Source of the DNA: Streptomyces sp. SUK 48
GTDB taxonomy: Bacteria; Actinomycetota; Actinomycetes; Streptomycetales; Streptomycetaceae
Assembly: GCF_009650765.1 (NCBI RefSeq)
Contig: NZ_CP045740.1
Location: 62,001 to 126,000 of the forward strand
Length of the DNA stretch: 64,000 nucleotides
Direction of reading: 5' to 3'
Both the position numbers and the translations under genes were made by a program. Numbering within the stretch: position 1 is the stretch's first letter; each line of letters starts with the position of its first letter. The notes beneath the pieces are model-generated. The model was not told where the DNA came from. It saw nothing but the letters and a program-made list of their open reading frames with translations, and searched no databases. Positions 28,579 to 37,614 of this stretch are shown piece by piece.

Positions 28579-28716
28579 ATGCGGTCATCCATCGCGGACA
28601 AGGCGTACGCGTCACGGGCGATCCGCCGGGCCTCGCGCGAGCGGGGCGCTCGGGAAGGCCAACGGGCCGGTCAGAAGGCCAACCGCCTGCGGCGCGTGAC
28701 AGGCCGGAGGCAGACC
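28579..28716 (+). pseudogene. IS5-family transposase fragment
   Basis: A short plus frame reads IADKAYASRAIRRASRERG then GQRAGQKANRLRRVTGRR, matching the ADKAYSSRAIR region of IS5-type transposases. No start or end survives. It lies between the broken winged-helix gene and the hydroxyproline operon. Confidence 0.6.
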
Positions 28717-28731
28717 GCCCGGCGTCCGTGT

Positions 28732-29733
28732 TCAGAGGGTGAAGCCGGCGGGGTAGGGATCCGACGGGTCGAGCAGGTACTGGGCGGTCCCCGTGATCCA
28801 GGCGCGGCCGGTGACGGACGGCCGGATGGCCGGCCGGTCCCCGACGGTCGTCTCCTGCAGAACGCGCCCGACGAATCTGGACCCGATGAACGACTCGTTG
28901 ACGAACTCCTGGCCGACCGGCAGCTGTCCGCGCGCATGCAGCTGCGCCATCCGGGCGCTGGTGCCCGTGCCGCAGGGCGACCGGTCGAACCATCCGGGGT
29001 GGATGGCCATGGCGTGCCGGGAGTGCTGTGCGGTCGACCCGGGGGCCTCCAGGTAGACATGGTGGCACACGTTGATCTCCGGATTCTCCGGATGGGCCAC
29101 CGGCTTGTGCTCGTTGATCGCGTCCATGACGGCCAGTCCGGCGTCGAGCAGCCGCTGCTTCTCCGCCCGGTCGAAGGTGATCCCGAGGTCCTCGGTCCGG
29201 ACGAAGGCGTAGAAGTTGCCGCCGTACGCGATGTCGTAGCGCACCGCCCCATAGCCCGGGACGTCGACCACCTGGTCGAGGGCGTGGCAGTACGACGCGA
29301 CGTTCTCCAGGGCCACCGACTCGGCGCGGCCGTCGCGAACCCGTACCCGGGCCGTGACCAGCCCCGCCGGTGTGTCGAGCCGTACCAGGGTCTCCGGCTC
29401 GACGACCTCGACCATTCCGGTCTCCACGAGGACCGTCGCGACGCCGATGGTCCCGTGTCCGCACATCGGCAGACAGCCGGAGACCTCGATGAAGAGCACG
29501 CCGAAGTCGGCGTCAGGCCGCGTCGGTGGCTGCAGGATGGCACCGGACATCGACGCGTGCCCGCGCGGCTCGCACATGAGCAGGGTGCGCAGGTGGTCGC
29601 GTTCCGCAAGGAACCGCCGGCGCCTCTCGGACATCGTCGCCCCGGGAAGGACGCCCACACCCCCCGTGATCACGCGGGTCGGCATCCCCTCGGTGTGGGA
29701 GTCGACGGCGTGGTAGCAGACGGTCGAGCGCAT
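28732..29733 (-). CDS. 4-Hydroxyproline 2-epimerase (proline racemase family)
   Basis: A 333-residue PLP-independent epimerase. Both catalytic cysteines are present, in MCGHGTIG and SPCGTGTSARM, which separates it from 3-hydroxyproline dehydratases, where the second Cys is replaced. MRSTVCYHAVDSHTEGMP fixes the start at ATG 29733; longer forms lack similarity. It would convert trans-4-hydroxy-L-proline to cis-4-hydroxy-D-proline, the first step of bacterial hydroxyproline degradation. It is the last gene of a five-gene minus-strand operon, two bases after the DHDPS-family gene. Confidence 0.92.
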   Translation of the reverse strand: MRSTVCYHAVDSHTEGMPTRVITGGVGVLPGATMSERRRRFLAERDHLRTLLMCEPRGHASMSGAILQPPTRPDADFGVLFIEVSGCLPMCGHGTIGVATVLVETGMVEVVEPETLVRLDTPAGLVTARVRVRDGRAESVALENVASYCHALDQVVDVPGYGAVRYDIAYGGNFYAFVRTEDLGITFDRAEKQRLLDAGLAVMDAINEHKPVAHPENPEINVCHHVYLEAPGSTAQHSRHAMAIHPGWFDRSPCGTGTSARMAQLHARGQLPVGQEFVNESFIGSRFVGRVLQETTVGDRPAIRPSVTGRAWITGTAQYLLDPSDPYPAGFTL

Positions 29734-29735
29734 GG

Positions 29736-30632
29736 TCACCTCACCCCGGCGTCGATGAGCGCCTGGGTGGCGGCGCGGGCGACGGCCTCCGTGTCCGGGC
29801 TGAGCGGCTGCCGGGGCGGGCGGCAGACACCACCGGGGCGGCCGATCATCTCCTGGCCCAGCTTGATGGCCTGGACGAACTCCGTCTTGCTGTCCCACCG
29901 CAGAACCGGATGCATCTGTCGGTAGAGCGGCAGCGCCGTCGCGAGGTCGCCGGCGACCGAGGCGTAGTACAGCGCGAGGCAGGACTCGGGGAACACCTGC
30001 GGATAACCGGCGACCCACCCCTTGGCGCCGGCGAGGCCGACCTCGAGGAGAGTGTCGTCGCTACCGATCACGAGGTCGAGTCCGGGCGCGAGTTCGGAGA
30101 TCTCATAGCAGCGCCGCACGTCGCCGGAGAACTCCTTGACGCCGACGATGAGCCCCTCGGCGTGCAACGTGGCCAGCAGCTCCGGGCGCAGGTCGACCTT
30201 GGTGTCGATGGGGTTGTTGTACGCCGTGACGGGCAGGCCGGCCGAGGCCACCAGCTCGAAGTGCTCGAGGATCGCACGGTCGTCGGCGCGGTAGGAATTG
30301 GGCGGCAGGCACATGATCGCCTGGCAGCCCGCGTCCTTGGCGAACCGGGCATGCCGCCGGGCCTCCACACCGCCGTAGGCGCCGACGCCGGGCATCACGG
30401 TGAAGCCCTCGGGGGCGTTGGCGACGGCCGTCTCGACGACGCGGTCGCGCTCCTCGTCCGTCAGTGTTTGGTATTCGCCCAGCGACCCGTTCGGCGCGAC
30501 GCCGTGCAGCCCCCTCTCGGCGAGCCAGGCGACGCCGTCCGCATAGGCGCCGAAGTCGACCGTGAGGTCGTCGTTGAACGGCAGGCTGGTCGCGACGATG
30601 ACGCCGTGCCAGGGCTTACGGGTCTCGGTCAT
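29736..30632 (-). CDS. DHDPS-family lyase, probable pyrroline-4-hydroxy-2-carboxylate deaminase
   Basis: A 298-residue class I aldolase-fold protein. It has NGSLGEYQTL, the Tyr of TAYNNPID and the Schiff-base Lys in VGVKEFSGD. ATG 30632 follows AGGAGTG. DHDPS-like proteins in hydroxyproline loci convert pyrroline-4-hydroxy-2-carboxylate to 2-oxoglutarate semialdehyde and ammonia. That assignment rests on its position between the epimerase and dehydrogenase genes. Confidence 0.85.
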   Translation of the reverse strand: MTETRKPWHGVIVATSLPFNDDLTVDFGAYADGVAWLAERGLHGVAPNGSLGEYQTLTDEERDRVVETAVANAPEGFTVMPGVGAYGGVEARRHARFAKDAGCQAIMCLPPNSYRADDRAILEHFELVASAGLPVTAYNNPIDTKVDLRPELLATLHAEGLIVGVKEFSGDVRRCYEISELAPGLDLVIGSDDTLLEVGLAGAKGWVAGYPQVFPESCLALYYASVAGDLATALPLYRQMHPVLRWDSKTEFVQAIKLGQEMIGRPGGVCRPPRQPLSPDTEAVARAATQALIDAGVR

Positions 30633-30688
30633 GAGCACTCCTTGTCGGTCTTCGCTGGTTCTCACCGTGGTCCGTCCCGTTTCGACGG

Positions 30689-32107
30689 TCATTCATCGGG
30701 TTCGGCGAGCGAACCGAGGCTGACGGGTGTCGCGATGAGCCGTTCCGCGGGCACGTAGGGCCGTTCCTGTGCCGTGAGACAGTGCACGGCCGGTCCGCAC
30801 ATCCGCCCCTGGCACCAGCCCATGCCGGCTCGGGTCAACTGCTTGACCTGCCGGTGGTCGTACGCGCCGCCGTCGACACCAGCCGCCCGGACCGCGCCCG
30901 CGGTCACCTCCTCGCAGCGGCACACGACGGTCTCGTCGGTCAGCCACGAGGACCAAGCCGCGGGGAGCGGGTGGGCAAGACTCATCGCCCGGGCGAAGGC
31001 ACGCTGCCTCGCCACCGTGGCGCGCCCCCTGACCAGGCGCTTCCTGCCCAGCACCGGCGCGGCGCCCGAGTCGGCGAGAACCGACTCCGCGGCAAGGCGA
31101 CCCTCGGCCACCGCGAGGGGCGCCCCGCCCACACCGCACGACTCCCCCGCGGCGTAGAGACCGGGAACGGTGGTGCGCTGCCCCTCGTCGACGGCGACGA
31201 CCGCGTTGCCGTCCGCCGACTCCGTCAGTGCGCAGCCGAAGGGAATGAGCAGGTCGAGTTGCGGTACGAAACCCCAGCCCACGCCGACGGCATCCGCCTC
31301 GATCCGTCGCTCCGTGCCCGGACGCGGGCTGCCGTCCGAGGCCAGCGAGGTGATCCGGACCGACCTCACGCGCTCGCCGCCCTCGGCGCCGGTGATCGCA
31401 GTGCGCGGGCTGACCGGGACGCGCTGGCGAGCGAGCACGGCGGCATACCTGGCCCCCTCGGCCCACTTGCCGGGGTTGCGCAGCAGTGCGCCCGGGTGCC
31501 GCAGCCACGCACGTGGGTCAGCAGCCTCGCACACCGCGACCACCTCGACCCCGCGCGCCGCGAGGGCGGCGGCCACCGGCAGCAGGAAGGGACCGGTACC
31601 GCCCAGCGCCACCCGGCTCCCGGCCGCTACGCCGCCGCCCTTGAGCAGTGCCTGGAGGCCACCGATGGTGAGGACGCCCGGCAGGTCCCATCCGGGGAAG
31701 GGCAGTTGACGGTCGTAGGCCCCGGTCGCGACGAGGAGCCTCGGCGCGCGCAGGACCACCGCCCTCTCCCGTGGTGCTTCCCTCCGGTCGACCGCGTGGA
31801 CCGCGAAATCCTTCTCGTCGCGGACGGCCGACCACACGTGATGCACCAGACGCAGGTCGAGCCGGCCGGCCGCCCGGCCCGCCGCCAACTCCTCGCACAG
31901 GGCCCGGTACTCGCGCAGCCCATGGTGCAGATCCCCGGTCGGGATCGCCGCTCGCGCGTGCTCGGGCGGGTGGCGCCAGAACTGGCCGCCGACGGCGGGG
32001 CCGGAGTCCACCAGCACGACGCACAGCCCGCCGGCCACAGCCGTGACGGCCGCGGCCATGCCGGCCGGTCCCGCGCCCACGACGACGAGGTCTGCCGGCT
32101 CACTCAT
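30689..32107 (-). CDS. D-hydroxyproline dehydrogenase, FAD/NAD(P)-fold subunit with BFD iron-sulfur domain
   Basis: A 472-residue flavoprotein. The FAD-binding motif is VVGAGPAGMAAAV near the N-terminus; a second nucleotide fold (VALGGTGPFLLPVAAALAA) and GLYAAGESCGVGG follow. The C-terminus has four cysteines in a BFD-like [2Fe-2S] arrangement (VCRCEEVTAG, GWCQGRMCG). It corresponds to the alpha-type subunit of the three-part D-hydroxyproline dehydrogenase (LhpBEF type in Pseudomonas). I choose ATG 32107, seven nt after GGGGAG, over ATG 32113, which is too close to it. It overlaps the ferredoxin-like gene. Confidence 0.88.
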   Translation of the reverse strand: MSEPADLVVVGAGPAGMAAAVTAVAGGLCVVLVDSGPAVGGQFWRHPPEHARAAIPTGDLHHGLREYRALCEELAAGRAAGRLDLRLVHHVWSAVRDEKDFAVHAVDRREAPRERAVVLRAPRLLVATGAYDRQLPFPGWDLPGVLTIGGLQALLKGGGVAAGSRVALGGTGPFLLPVAAALAARGVEVVAVCEAADPRAWLRHPGALLRNPGKWAEGARYAAVLARQRVPVSPRTAITGAEGGERVRSVRITSLASDGSPRPGTERRIEADAVGVGWGFVPQLDLLIPFGCALTESADGNAVVAVDEGQRTTVPGLYAAGESCGVGGAPLAVAEGRLAAESVLADSGAAPVLGRKRLVRGRATVARQRAFARAMSLAHPLPAAWSSWLTDETVVCRCEEVTAGAVRAAGVDGGAYDHRQVKQLTRAGMGWCQGRMCGPAVHCLTAQERPYVPAERLIATPVSLGSLAEPDE

Positions 32108-32354
32108 CGCCATGCTCCCCGGTGGTGACGGTCATACCCGCGACCGCCAGCACCAGGCAGGCGCGCTGACCGCCGGCTCCCTCGATGCTCACCAGGCAGT
32201 CGAAGCAGACGCCGATGCCGCAGAAGACGCCGCGCGGGCGGTGCCGGACGCGGGTGGTGCGCCAGGCGACCCGGCCCGCGGCCACGAGGGCCGCGGCGAC
32301 GGTCTGTCCCTCGACGAACGGCAGGGGCACTCCGTCGACGATGATCTCGCTCAC
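32100..32354 (-). CDS. [2Fe-2S] small subunit of D-hydroxyproline dehydrogenase
   Basis: An 84-residue ferredoxin-fold protein. Four cysteines lie in CGIGVCFDC and RACL, the plant-type [2Fe-2S] spacing. PFVEGQTVAAALVAAG is typical of the small subunits that pair with the FAD proteins of hydroxyproline, opine and nopaline oxidases. It overlaps genes on both sides by a few bases, so the three subunits are translationally coupled. Confidence 0.9.
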   Translation of the reverse strand: MSEIIVDGVPLPFVEGQTVAAALVAAGRVAWRTTRVRHRPRGVFCGIGVCFDCLVSIEGAGGQRACLVLAVAGMTVTTGEHGDE

Positions 32355-33517
32355 TCTGGTAGACCTCCGGAGGCGAACAAGCGGTCGGGCAGCAGGCCGG
32401 TGTGCGCGGCCGGGTCGACGCCGCGCCAGGGACGGCCGAGCAGGTGGGCGGTCACGAGCGCGCCGGTCGCGGGCGCGAGACCGACACCCGCCCCCTCATG
32501 ACCGCACGCGTGGACGACCCCCGGCACGCGCGGATCGGGGCCGATGACCGGCAGGTGGTCCGGACAGTAGGGTCTGAAGCCGCGGTAGGCGCGGATCAGG
32601 TGGATTTCGCTCAGGAACGGAAAGAGCCGGCATGCCTGTGCCGCGAGCCTGGCGACCACTGCGGTGTTCATCGTCGCGTCGAAGCCGACGCGTTCCCGGC
32701 TGGCACCGATGAGGATCGTGCCGCTGGGCGTGCCCTCCACGACGCACGAGGTCTCCAGTCCCGCGTCGGACGAGGCGACGTTGGCGACGTAGTCGGCCGA
32801 GTAGACCTTGTGCCGGACCATCGGCGGCAGCGGCTCGGTCACCAGGACGAAGCCACGGCGTGGCAGCACCTCTACGGGCGCGCCGAGCCGGCGGCCGATC
32901 TCACCTCCCCAGGTCCCGGCGGCGTTGACGACCGCGTCGGCGGGCACGACATCGCCGGCCGCCGTCCGGACGCCGTCGAGCCGGCCGTCCCTGCCGGTCA
33001 CCGCGCCGACGACCGCACCCGTGTGGAAACGTGCGCCGTACCGCACGGCGCCCCGCAGCAGCGCGGCAGCCGCCAGGACCGGCTGCACCTGGGCGTCCTG
33101 CGGGTAGCGGACGCCGCCGGGAATCCCGGGTGCCAGGTGAGGTTCGATGTCCCGCACATGATCGACCGGTTCGATGCGGACGCCGGCCGCTTCCTGCCGC
33201 GCGGCGAACTCCCGGAGCGCCGCGAGCCCTTCGGTGGTGCTCGCGACGACCAGGCCGCCCTTGGGTTCGAGCTCGAACGACTCCGGCCCGAGCTCCTCAC
33301 CCGCCTCGTCCCACAGCCTGCGGCTCGCCCGCGCCAGGTCCAGTTCGGGGCCGGGTGCCTTGTCGGAGAGAAGCACGTTGCCCTCACCGCGGCTTGTCGT
33401 CCCGGCGCCGACGGGGCTGCGGTCGACGACCGTGACGTCCATGCCCGCCGAGGCGGTGTGGAAGGCGCACGCGGCGCCGACGACGCCCGCGCCCACGACG
33501 ACGACTTTCAGGGTCAC
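32351..33517 (-). CDS. D-hydroxyproline dehydrogenase, DAO-family FAD subunit
   Basis: A 388-residue FAD-dependent amine oxidase of the DAO fold. It has VVVGAGVVGAACAFHTASAG, GAGTTSRGEGNVLLS, VNAAGTW and a C-terminal HACGHEGAGVGLAPATG. It is the probable catalytic (beta) subunit that oxidises cis-4-hydroxy-D-proline. GTG 33517 is chosen (AGGGGAG just upstream); GTG 33541 would add eight residues and overlap the operator. It is the first gene of the minus-strand operon. Confidence 0.87.
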   Translation of the reverse strand: MTLKVVVVGAGVVGAACAFHTASAGMDVTVVDRSPVGAGTTSRGEGNVLLSDKAPGPELDLARASRRLWDEAGEELGPESFELEPKGGLVVASTTEGLAALREFAARQEAAGVRIEPVDHVRDIEPHLAPGIPGGVRYPQDAQVQPVLAAAALLRGAVRYGARFHTGAVVGAVTGRDGRLDGVRTAAGDVVPADAVVNAAGTWGGEIGRRLGAPVEVLPRRGFVLVTEPLPPMVRHKVYSADYVANVASSDAGLETSCVVEGTPSGTILIGASRERVGFDATMNTAVVARLAAQACRLFPFLSEIHLIRAYRGFRPYCPDHLPVIGPDPRVPGVVHACGHEGAGVGLAPATGALVTAHLLGRPWRGVDPAAHTGLLPDRLFASGGLPE

Positions 33518-33533
33518 CAACTCCCCTCTGTGC

Positions 33534-33549
33534 AATGTCACATGACATT
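33534..33549. promoter_or_regulatory. 7-2-7 inverted repeat between divergent hydroxyproline operons
   Basis: AATGTCA CA TGACATT is a perfect inverted repeat. It lies 17 nt before the dehydrogenase start and 82 nt before the divergent aldehyde dehydrogenase start. It is a likely operator controlling both transcripts. The shape resembles GntR-family sites, although the only regulator gene nearby is of LysR type. Confidence 0.6.
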
Positions 33550-33631
33550 ACGTAGGCTATACACCTGCTCGAGACGAAGACAACGCCGGATTCACGGCGA
33601 GACCTTGTTGAGACGTGGGTGAGGGTGAGCA

Positions 33632-35215
33632 GTGAACCTGACCGGAAACTCGATCGTGGCCGGCCGTGACATTCCCGGCACCGGCGAGGCGTGGTACGGC
33701 GTAGTGGCGACGACGGGCGAGTCCCGAGGCCCGCGGTTGCGGGACGCCTCTCCCGCGGATGTGGCACAGGCGGCGGAACTGGCCGCCGCGGCCGCGCGCG
33801 ACTACCGGGCCCTGCCCGCACACCGCCGGGCCGCGTTCCTCGACGCCTGCGCAAAGGAGATCGAGGCACTGGGCGATGAACTCCCGCGTCTCGCCGCGAG
33901 CGAGTCCGGGCTGCCGCTCGACCGCTTGACGGGCGAACGCGCGCGCACCTGCGGGCAGTTGCGTATGTTCGCCGCTCTCGTCCGCAGCGGGGACGCGCTC
34001 GGTGTCCGTATCGACCCCGCGATGCCCGAGCGCCGGCCGCTCCCCCGGGCCGACCTGCGCCTGCGCAAGATCCCCGTCGGGCCCGTCGCCGTCTTCGGCG
34101 CGAGCAACTTCCCGCTGGCCTTCTCCGCCGCCGGTGGTGACACCGCGTCAGCTCTCGCCGCCGGCTGCCCGGTCATCGTCAAGGCACATCCGGCTCACCC
34201 GGGCACGTGCGAACTGGTCGCCCGTGCCGTCACGGCTGCCGCCGCGCGCACCGGTACGCCCGCTGGTGTCTTCTCGCTGCTCGTCGGCCGCGGCACCGCG
34301 GTCGGCCAGACCCTGGTGCGGGACCCGCGAATCGCGGCCGTCGGGTTCACCGGCTCCCGGGCCGGCGGACTGGCACTGGTCGAGGCGTCGAACAGCCGAC
34401 CCGTGCCCATTCCCGTCCACGCGGAGATGTCGGCGGTCAATCCCGTGATCGTCCTCGACGGCGCCCTGGCCGACCCCGTCCCGCTCGCCACCGCGTACGT
34501 CGGGTCACTGACCGACGGGGCGGGGCAGTTCTGCACGAACCCGGGCCTCCTGCTGCTGCCGGAGGGCGCCGCGGGCGATGCCTTCCGTGCGGCGGTGGCC
34601 GGGGCCGTGACCGGCATCCCGGGACGGACCATGCTCACCCCGGGCATCGCGGAGGCATGCGTCAAGGGATCGGCGCGGTGGGCGGCCACCGAGGGCGTCT
34701 TCGTCGTGGCACAGGGGGTGCCCGGCGAGGGCTCCTGCGCGCCGGGCCCCGTGGTCCTCGAGTGCGACGCGGCCACCTACCTGGCCCATGAGCACCTCTC
34801 CGGCGAGGTCTTCGGCGCCGCGGGGCTCGTCGTACGATGGTCGGGGACCGACGAACTCCTCACCGTGCTCGAGCGCGTCGAGGGACAGCTGACGGCCACC
34901 CTGCACGGGACCGACGCCGACCTGATGACCGCCCGGCGCATCCTGCCGGTCCTGGAGGAGCGGGCCGGGCGCGTCCTGTGGGGCGGCTGGCCGACCGGAG
35001 TCGAGGTCTGCCACGCCATGGTGCACGGCGGCCCCTGGCCCGCCACTTCCTCACCCGGTACGACCAGTGTCGGGAGCCTCGCGGTCGAGCGCTGGCTCCG
35101 TCCCGTCTGCTACCAGTCCTTCCCCGACGCCCTCCTGCCCGCGGAACTGCGCACGGACAACCCCATGGGAGTCACCCGGCTCGTGGACGGCGTGCTCGAG
35201 CCGCGACCGAGGTGA
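33632..35215 (+). CDS. 2-Oxoglutarate semialdehyde dehydrogenase (ALDH family)
   Basis: A 527-residue aldehyde dehydrogenase. It has VAVFGASNFPLAFS, VKAHPAHPGT, the NAD-fold GFTGSRAGG, the general-base Glu in VHAEMSAVNPV and the nucleophile Cys in GAGQFCTNPGLLL. The branch matches 2,5-dioxovalerate (2-oxoglutarate semialdehyde) dehydrogenases. It would perform the last step of hydroxyproline breakdown, feeding 2-oxoglutarate to the TCA cycle. GTG 33632 follows GAGGGTGAG. It is divergent from the operon that encodes the earlier steps. Confidence 0.9.
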   Translation: MNLTGNSIVAGRDIPGTGEAWYGVVATTGESRGPRLRDASPADVAQAAELAAAAARDYRALPAHRRAAFLDACAKEIEALGDELPRLAASESGLPLDRLTGERARTCGQLRMFAALVRSGDALGVRIDPAMPERRPLPRADLRLRKIPVGPVAVFGASNFPLAFSAAGGDTASALAAGCPVIVKAHPAHPGTCELVARAVTAAAARTGTPAGVFSLLVGRGTAVGQTLVRDPRIAAVGFTGSRAGGLALVEASNSRPVPIPVHAEMSAVNPVIVLDGALADPVPLATAYVGSLTDGAGQFCTNPGLLLLPEGAAGDAFRAAVAGAVTGIPGRTMLTPGIAEACVKGSARWAATEGVFVVAQGVPGEGSCAPGPVVLECDAATYLAHEHLSGEVFGAAGLVVRWSGTDELLTVLERVEGQLTATLHGTDADLMTARRILPVLEERAGRVLWGGWPTGVEVCHAMVHGGPWPATSSPGTTSVGSLAVERWLRPVCYQSFPDALLPAELRTDNPMGVTRLVDGVLEPRPR

Positions 35216-35802
35216 GGCCCACCGGACTCGCGTTCCACGTCGCGGACCGCGGGGTGCTGTGCAGCCGACCGAGGCTGCCTTTCCCGGCGCCTTTCGGGGC
35301 CGGCCCTCCGCCGGGCATCCGAAGCCGGGCCGGGACGTCACCGACCAGCCGGGAAAGCCGCAGTTGTACGGATAACAGCCGCGCCGCCCCGCCGCCCCCG
35401 CGGTCAGGATGCGGGCAGCTCCCCGAGCGGCCGGGTCCCTTCGTCCGCTGGTCCGCGCGGCCGCCGGGGCACGGCCTCGGGCCGCATGGCCTCAGCGGCC
35501 GAACACGGTCCGGACCAGGCCGTGTGCGGGGCGTGGACTCCGCGTGGTCAGGGACGGCGGCCTGGACACCGGCCGGCGAGAGCGGGGAGTTCCGGGTGCG
35601 GTCGGGCACTCGCGGCGCAAGCCCCATGCGATCGCCCACCGGGCCACCTTGCGAACCGGGCACCGCACGAGCGGCCCACGCGGACCGGGGCTTTCACCGT
35701 CTTCGGAGGTTGACCGCGGGGAGACCCTGAACGCCTGCGGCGGACGCTCTCAAAGCCCTGGCCGGCGGTAAAATCGGTGTACTCCTCAGAGATCTGGAAC
35801 GG
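35216..35802. other. Gene-free stretch upstream of LysR gene
   Basis: The 587 bases between the aldehyde dehydrogenase and LysR genes hold only short open frames without recognisable content. I see no RNA gene, repeat or clear terminator. Confidence 0.5.
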
Positions 35803-36771
35803 GTGCTGATGGAACTCGAGCTCCGACACCTGCGGATTCTGTGCACGATCGCCGACACGATGAGCCTTGGCAGGACGGCCACGGTCCTGGGGTGCTCGCA
35901 GCCGGCGGTCAGCAGCCAGCTGAAGCGCATCGAGCGGCTGATGGGCGCAGACCTGTTCGTCCGGGGCAGTTCGGGGGTGACACCGACACGCTTCGGGGTC
36001 GAAGTGGTGGTGCAAGCGCGCGAGATAGTGGCGCTGGCCGGCGCGATCGGGCGGCGGTCCACCGCAGAACGGCCCGGGACCGACCGGGTGCTGCGGCTCG
36101 CCGCGACGAACACGCCCATTCTGCCGGGCCTTCTGCAACGGACGCGCACCGTCCTGCCGGCGCTGGCCACGCAGGTGAGCAGTGTGTATTCCTCGGCCGA
36201 GATCGTCGGGCTGCTCGAGGACGGCACGCTGGACGTCGGCGTCGCGGTCGACTACCCGGGAAGCGAGTTGGGGCACTCGGAGGCCGTGGTGCGGCGCGGC
36301 ATCGTCACCGAGCCCAGCTTCGTCGCCCTGCCCGCCGATCACCCGGCGAGCGCACGGTTGGACGTGTCGCTGCTCGACCTGGCGGACGACGCCTGGTTCC
36401 TGACACCCGACGACGGTGCGGGCTGGCCCGGGGTCTGTTACGACGCCTTCCGGGCGGCCGGCTTCACCCCCGCCACGGTGCACGAGTTCCTCGGCGACAG
36501 AGACCAGTTGCAGCGGATGATCGCGGACGGGCTGGGAATCTCCGTCGTCCAGGCGACGTGCAAGCCGATCCCGGGCGTGGTCGTCAGAGCGCTGGCCGGC
36601 ACACCCCTGTGGTGCCGCTACGTGCTGGTGTGGCATCGCGAGCGCGTGTCCGACGAGGTGGTCGAGACACTCTTCGGCGCCGCCCTGGCCGCCTACGAGG
36701 AACTCATCGCCCGGGCACCGCACTTCCAGAGGTGGGCCGCCCGTCACTACCGCACCCCGCGTACTTACTGA
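35803..36771 (+). CDS. LysR-family regulator
   Basis: A 322-residue LysR regulator. The N-terminal helix-turn-helix reads LGRTATVLGCSQPAVSSQLK and continues IERLMGADLFVRGSSGVTPT. The C-terminal co-inducer domain is of usual length. GTG 35803 and ATG 35809 are both possible starts. It is the nearest candidate to regulate the hydroxyproline genes, though it is not divergent from a target gene as is common for LysR. An IS5 remnant begins immediately after its stop. Confidence 0.88.
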   Translation: MLMELELRHLRILCTIADTMSLGRTATVLGCSQPAVSSQLKRIERLMGADLFVRGSSGVTPTRFGVEVVVQAREIVALAGAIGRRSTAERPGTDRVLRLAATNTPILPGLLQRTRTVLPALATQVSSVYSSAEIVGLLEDGTLDVGVAVDYPGSELGHSEAVVRRGIVTEPSFVALPADHPASARLDVSLLDLADDAWFLTPDDGAGWPGVCYDAFRAAGFTPATVHEFLGDRDQLQRMIADGLGISVVQATCKPIPGVVVRALAGTPLWCRYVLVWHRERVSDEVVETLFGAALAAYEELIARAPHFQRWAARHYRTPRTY

Positions 36772-36774
36772 TCG

Positions 36775-37606
36775 TTTCAGAATGCGGTGCGTAGCCGCCT
36801 CAAGCAGATGATGGCGCAGGCGAGTTAGAGGGAACCCTTGGTGAAGGTCTGCGTGTATCTCGTAGCGGATGCGCAGACGTTGGAACTGGTGCAGCCACGC
36901 GAACGTGGGCTCTACGACCCGGCGGGTCTTGCCCAGGCCGGAGCCGTGCGGAGCGCCACTTCAGGCGATCTTCGGGACGATGCCCCGGGCCAACAGCAGT
37001 CGGCGGTGCTTGCGGAAGTCGTAGCCGCGGTCGGCGTACAGACGCTTCGGCTTGTGGCGGGGACGGCCACGGCGGCCGCGGATGCGAGGAATTGCGTCCA
37101 GCAGCGGGATGAGCTGCGTGACGTCATGCCGGTTGCCGCCGGTCAGCGAGACGGCGAGTGGAGTGCCGTGCCGGTCAACGATCACATGGTGCTTGCTGCC
37201 GGGGCGGCTGCGGTCGACTGGGGATGGCCCGGTTTGCACCCCCCTTTGAGCGCCCTGACGTGCGAGCCGTCGATCGCGCAGTCGTCCATGTCCAGCAGGC
37301 CGACACGTCGCAGCTCGACGAGCAGGGCTTCATGCAAGCGGTGCCATATCCCGGCCTCGGTCCAGTCCCGCAGCCGCCGCCGGCAGGTGACGCCGGAGCA
37401 GCCGATCCGTTCGGACGGGACGTCTGCCCAGGACACTCCCTTGCGCAGGACGTACACGATCCCAGCCAGCGCAGTACGGTCGTCGACCGGCTTTCGTCCG
37501 GGAAACCGGTGCCGCCGCGGCGGCCGGGCCGGAATCAGCGGGGCTGTCCGCTCCCACAGGTCATCGGGCACAAGATCGCTGTTCACGCCGGAAGCGTCTC
37601 AGAAAC
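36775..37606 (-). mobile_element. Decayed IS5-family insertion sequence
   Basis: The minus-strand transposase is split as in IS5 elements with programmed -1 frameshifting: orfA 37586-37182 (DDLWERTAPLIPARPP, GVSWADVPSE, MDDCAIDGSHVRALKGG) and orfB 37239-36961 (SKHHVIVDRHGTPLAVSLTG, RLYADRGYDFRKHRRLL). A TGA at 36961-36963, where the family has Arg, ends orfB early. The remaining C-terminus (VEPTFAWLHQFQRLRIRYE) is still readable, followed by further stops. Imperfect terminal repeats GTTTCAGA (left) and GTTTCTGAGA (right, complement) are visible. Inactive. Confidence 0.8.
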
Positions 37607-37614
37607 AAAGCGGT

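Noticed and set aside
28732..29733. Assignment as plain proline racemase or 3-hydroxyproline dehydratase
   Set aside because: Both catalytic Cys are present, which excludes the dehydratase, and the operon context fits 4-hydroxyproline epimerase rather than proline racemase.
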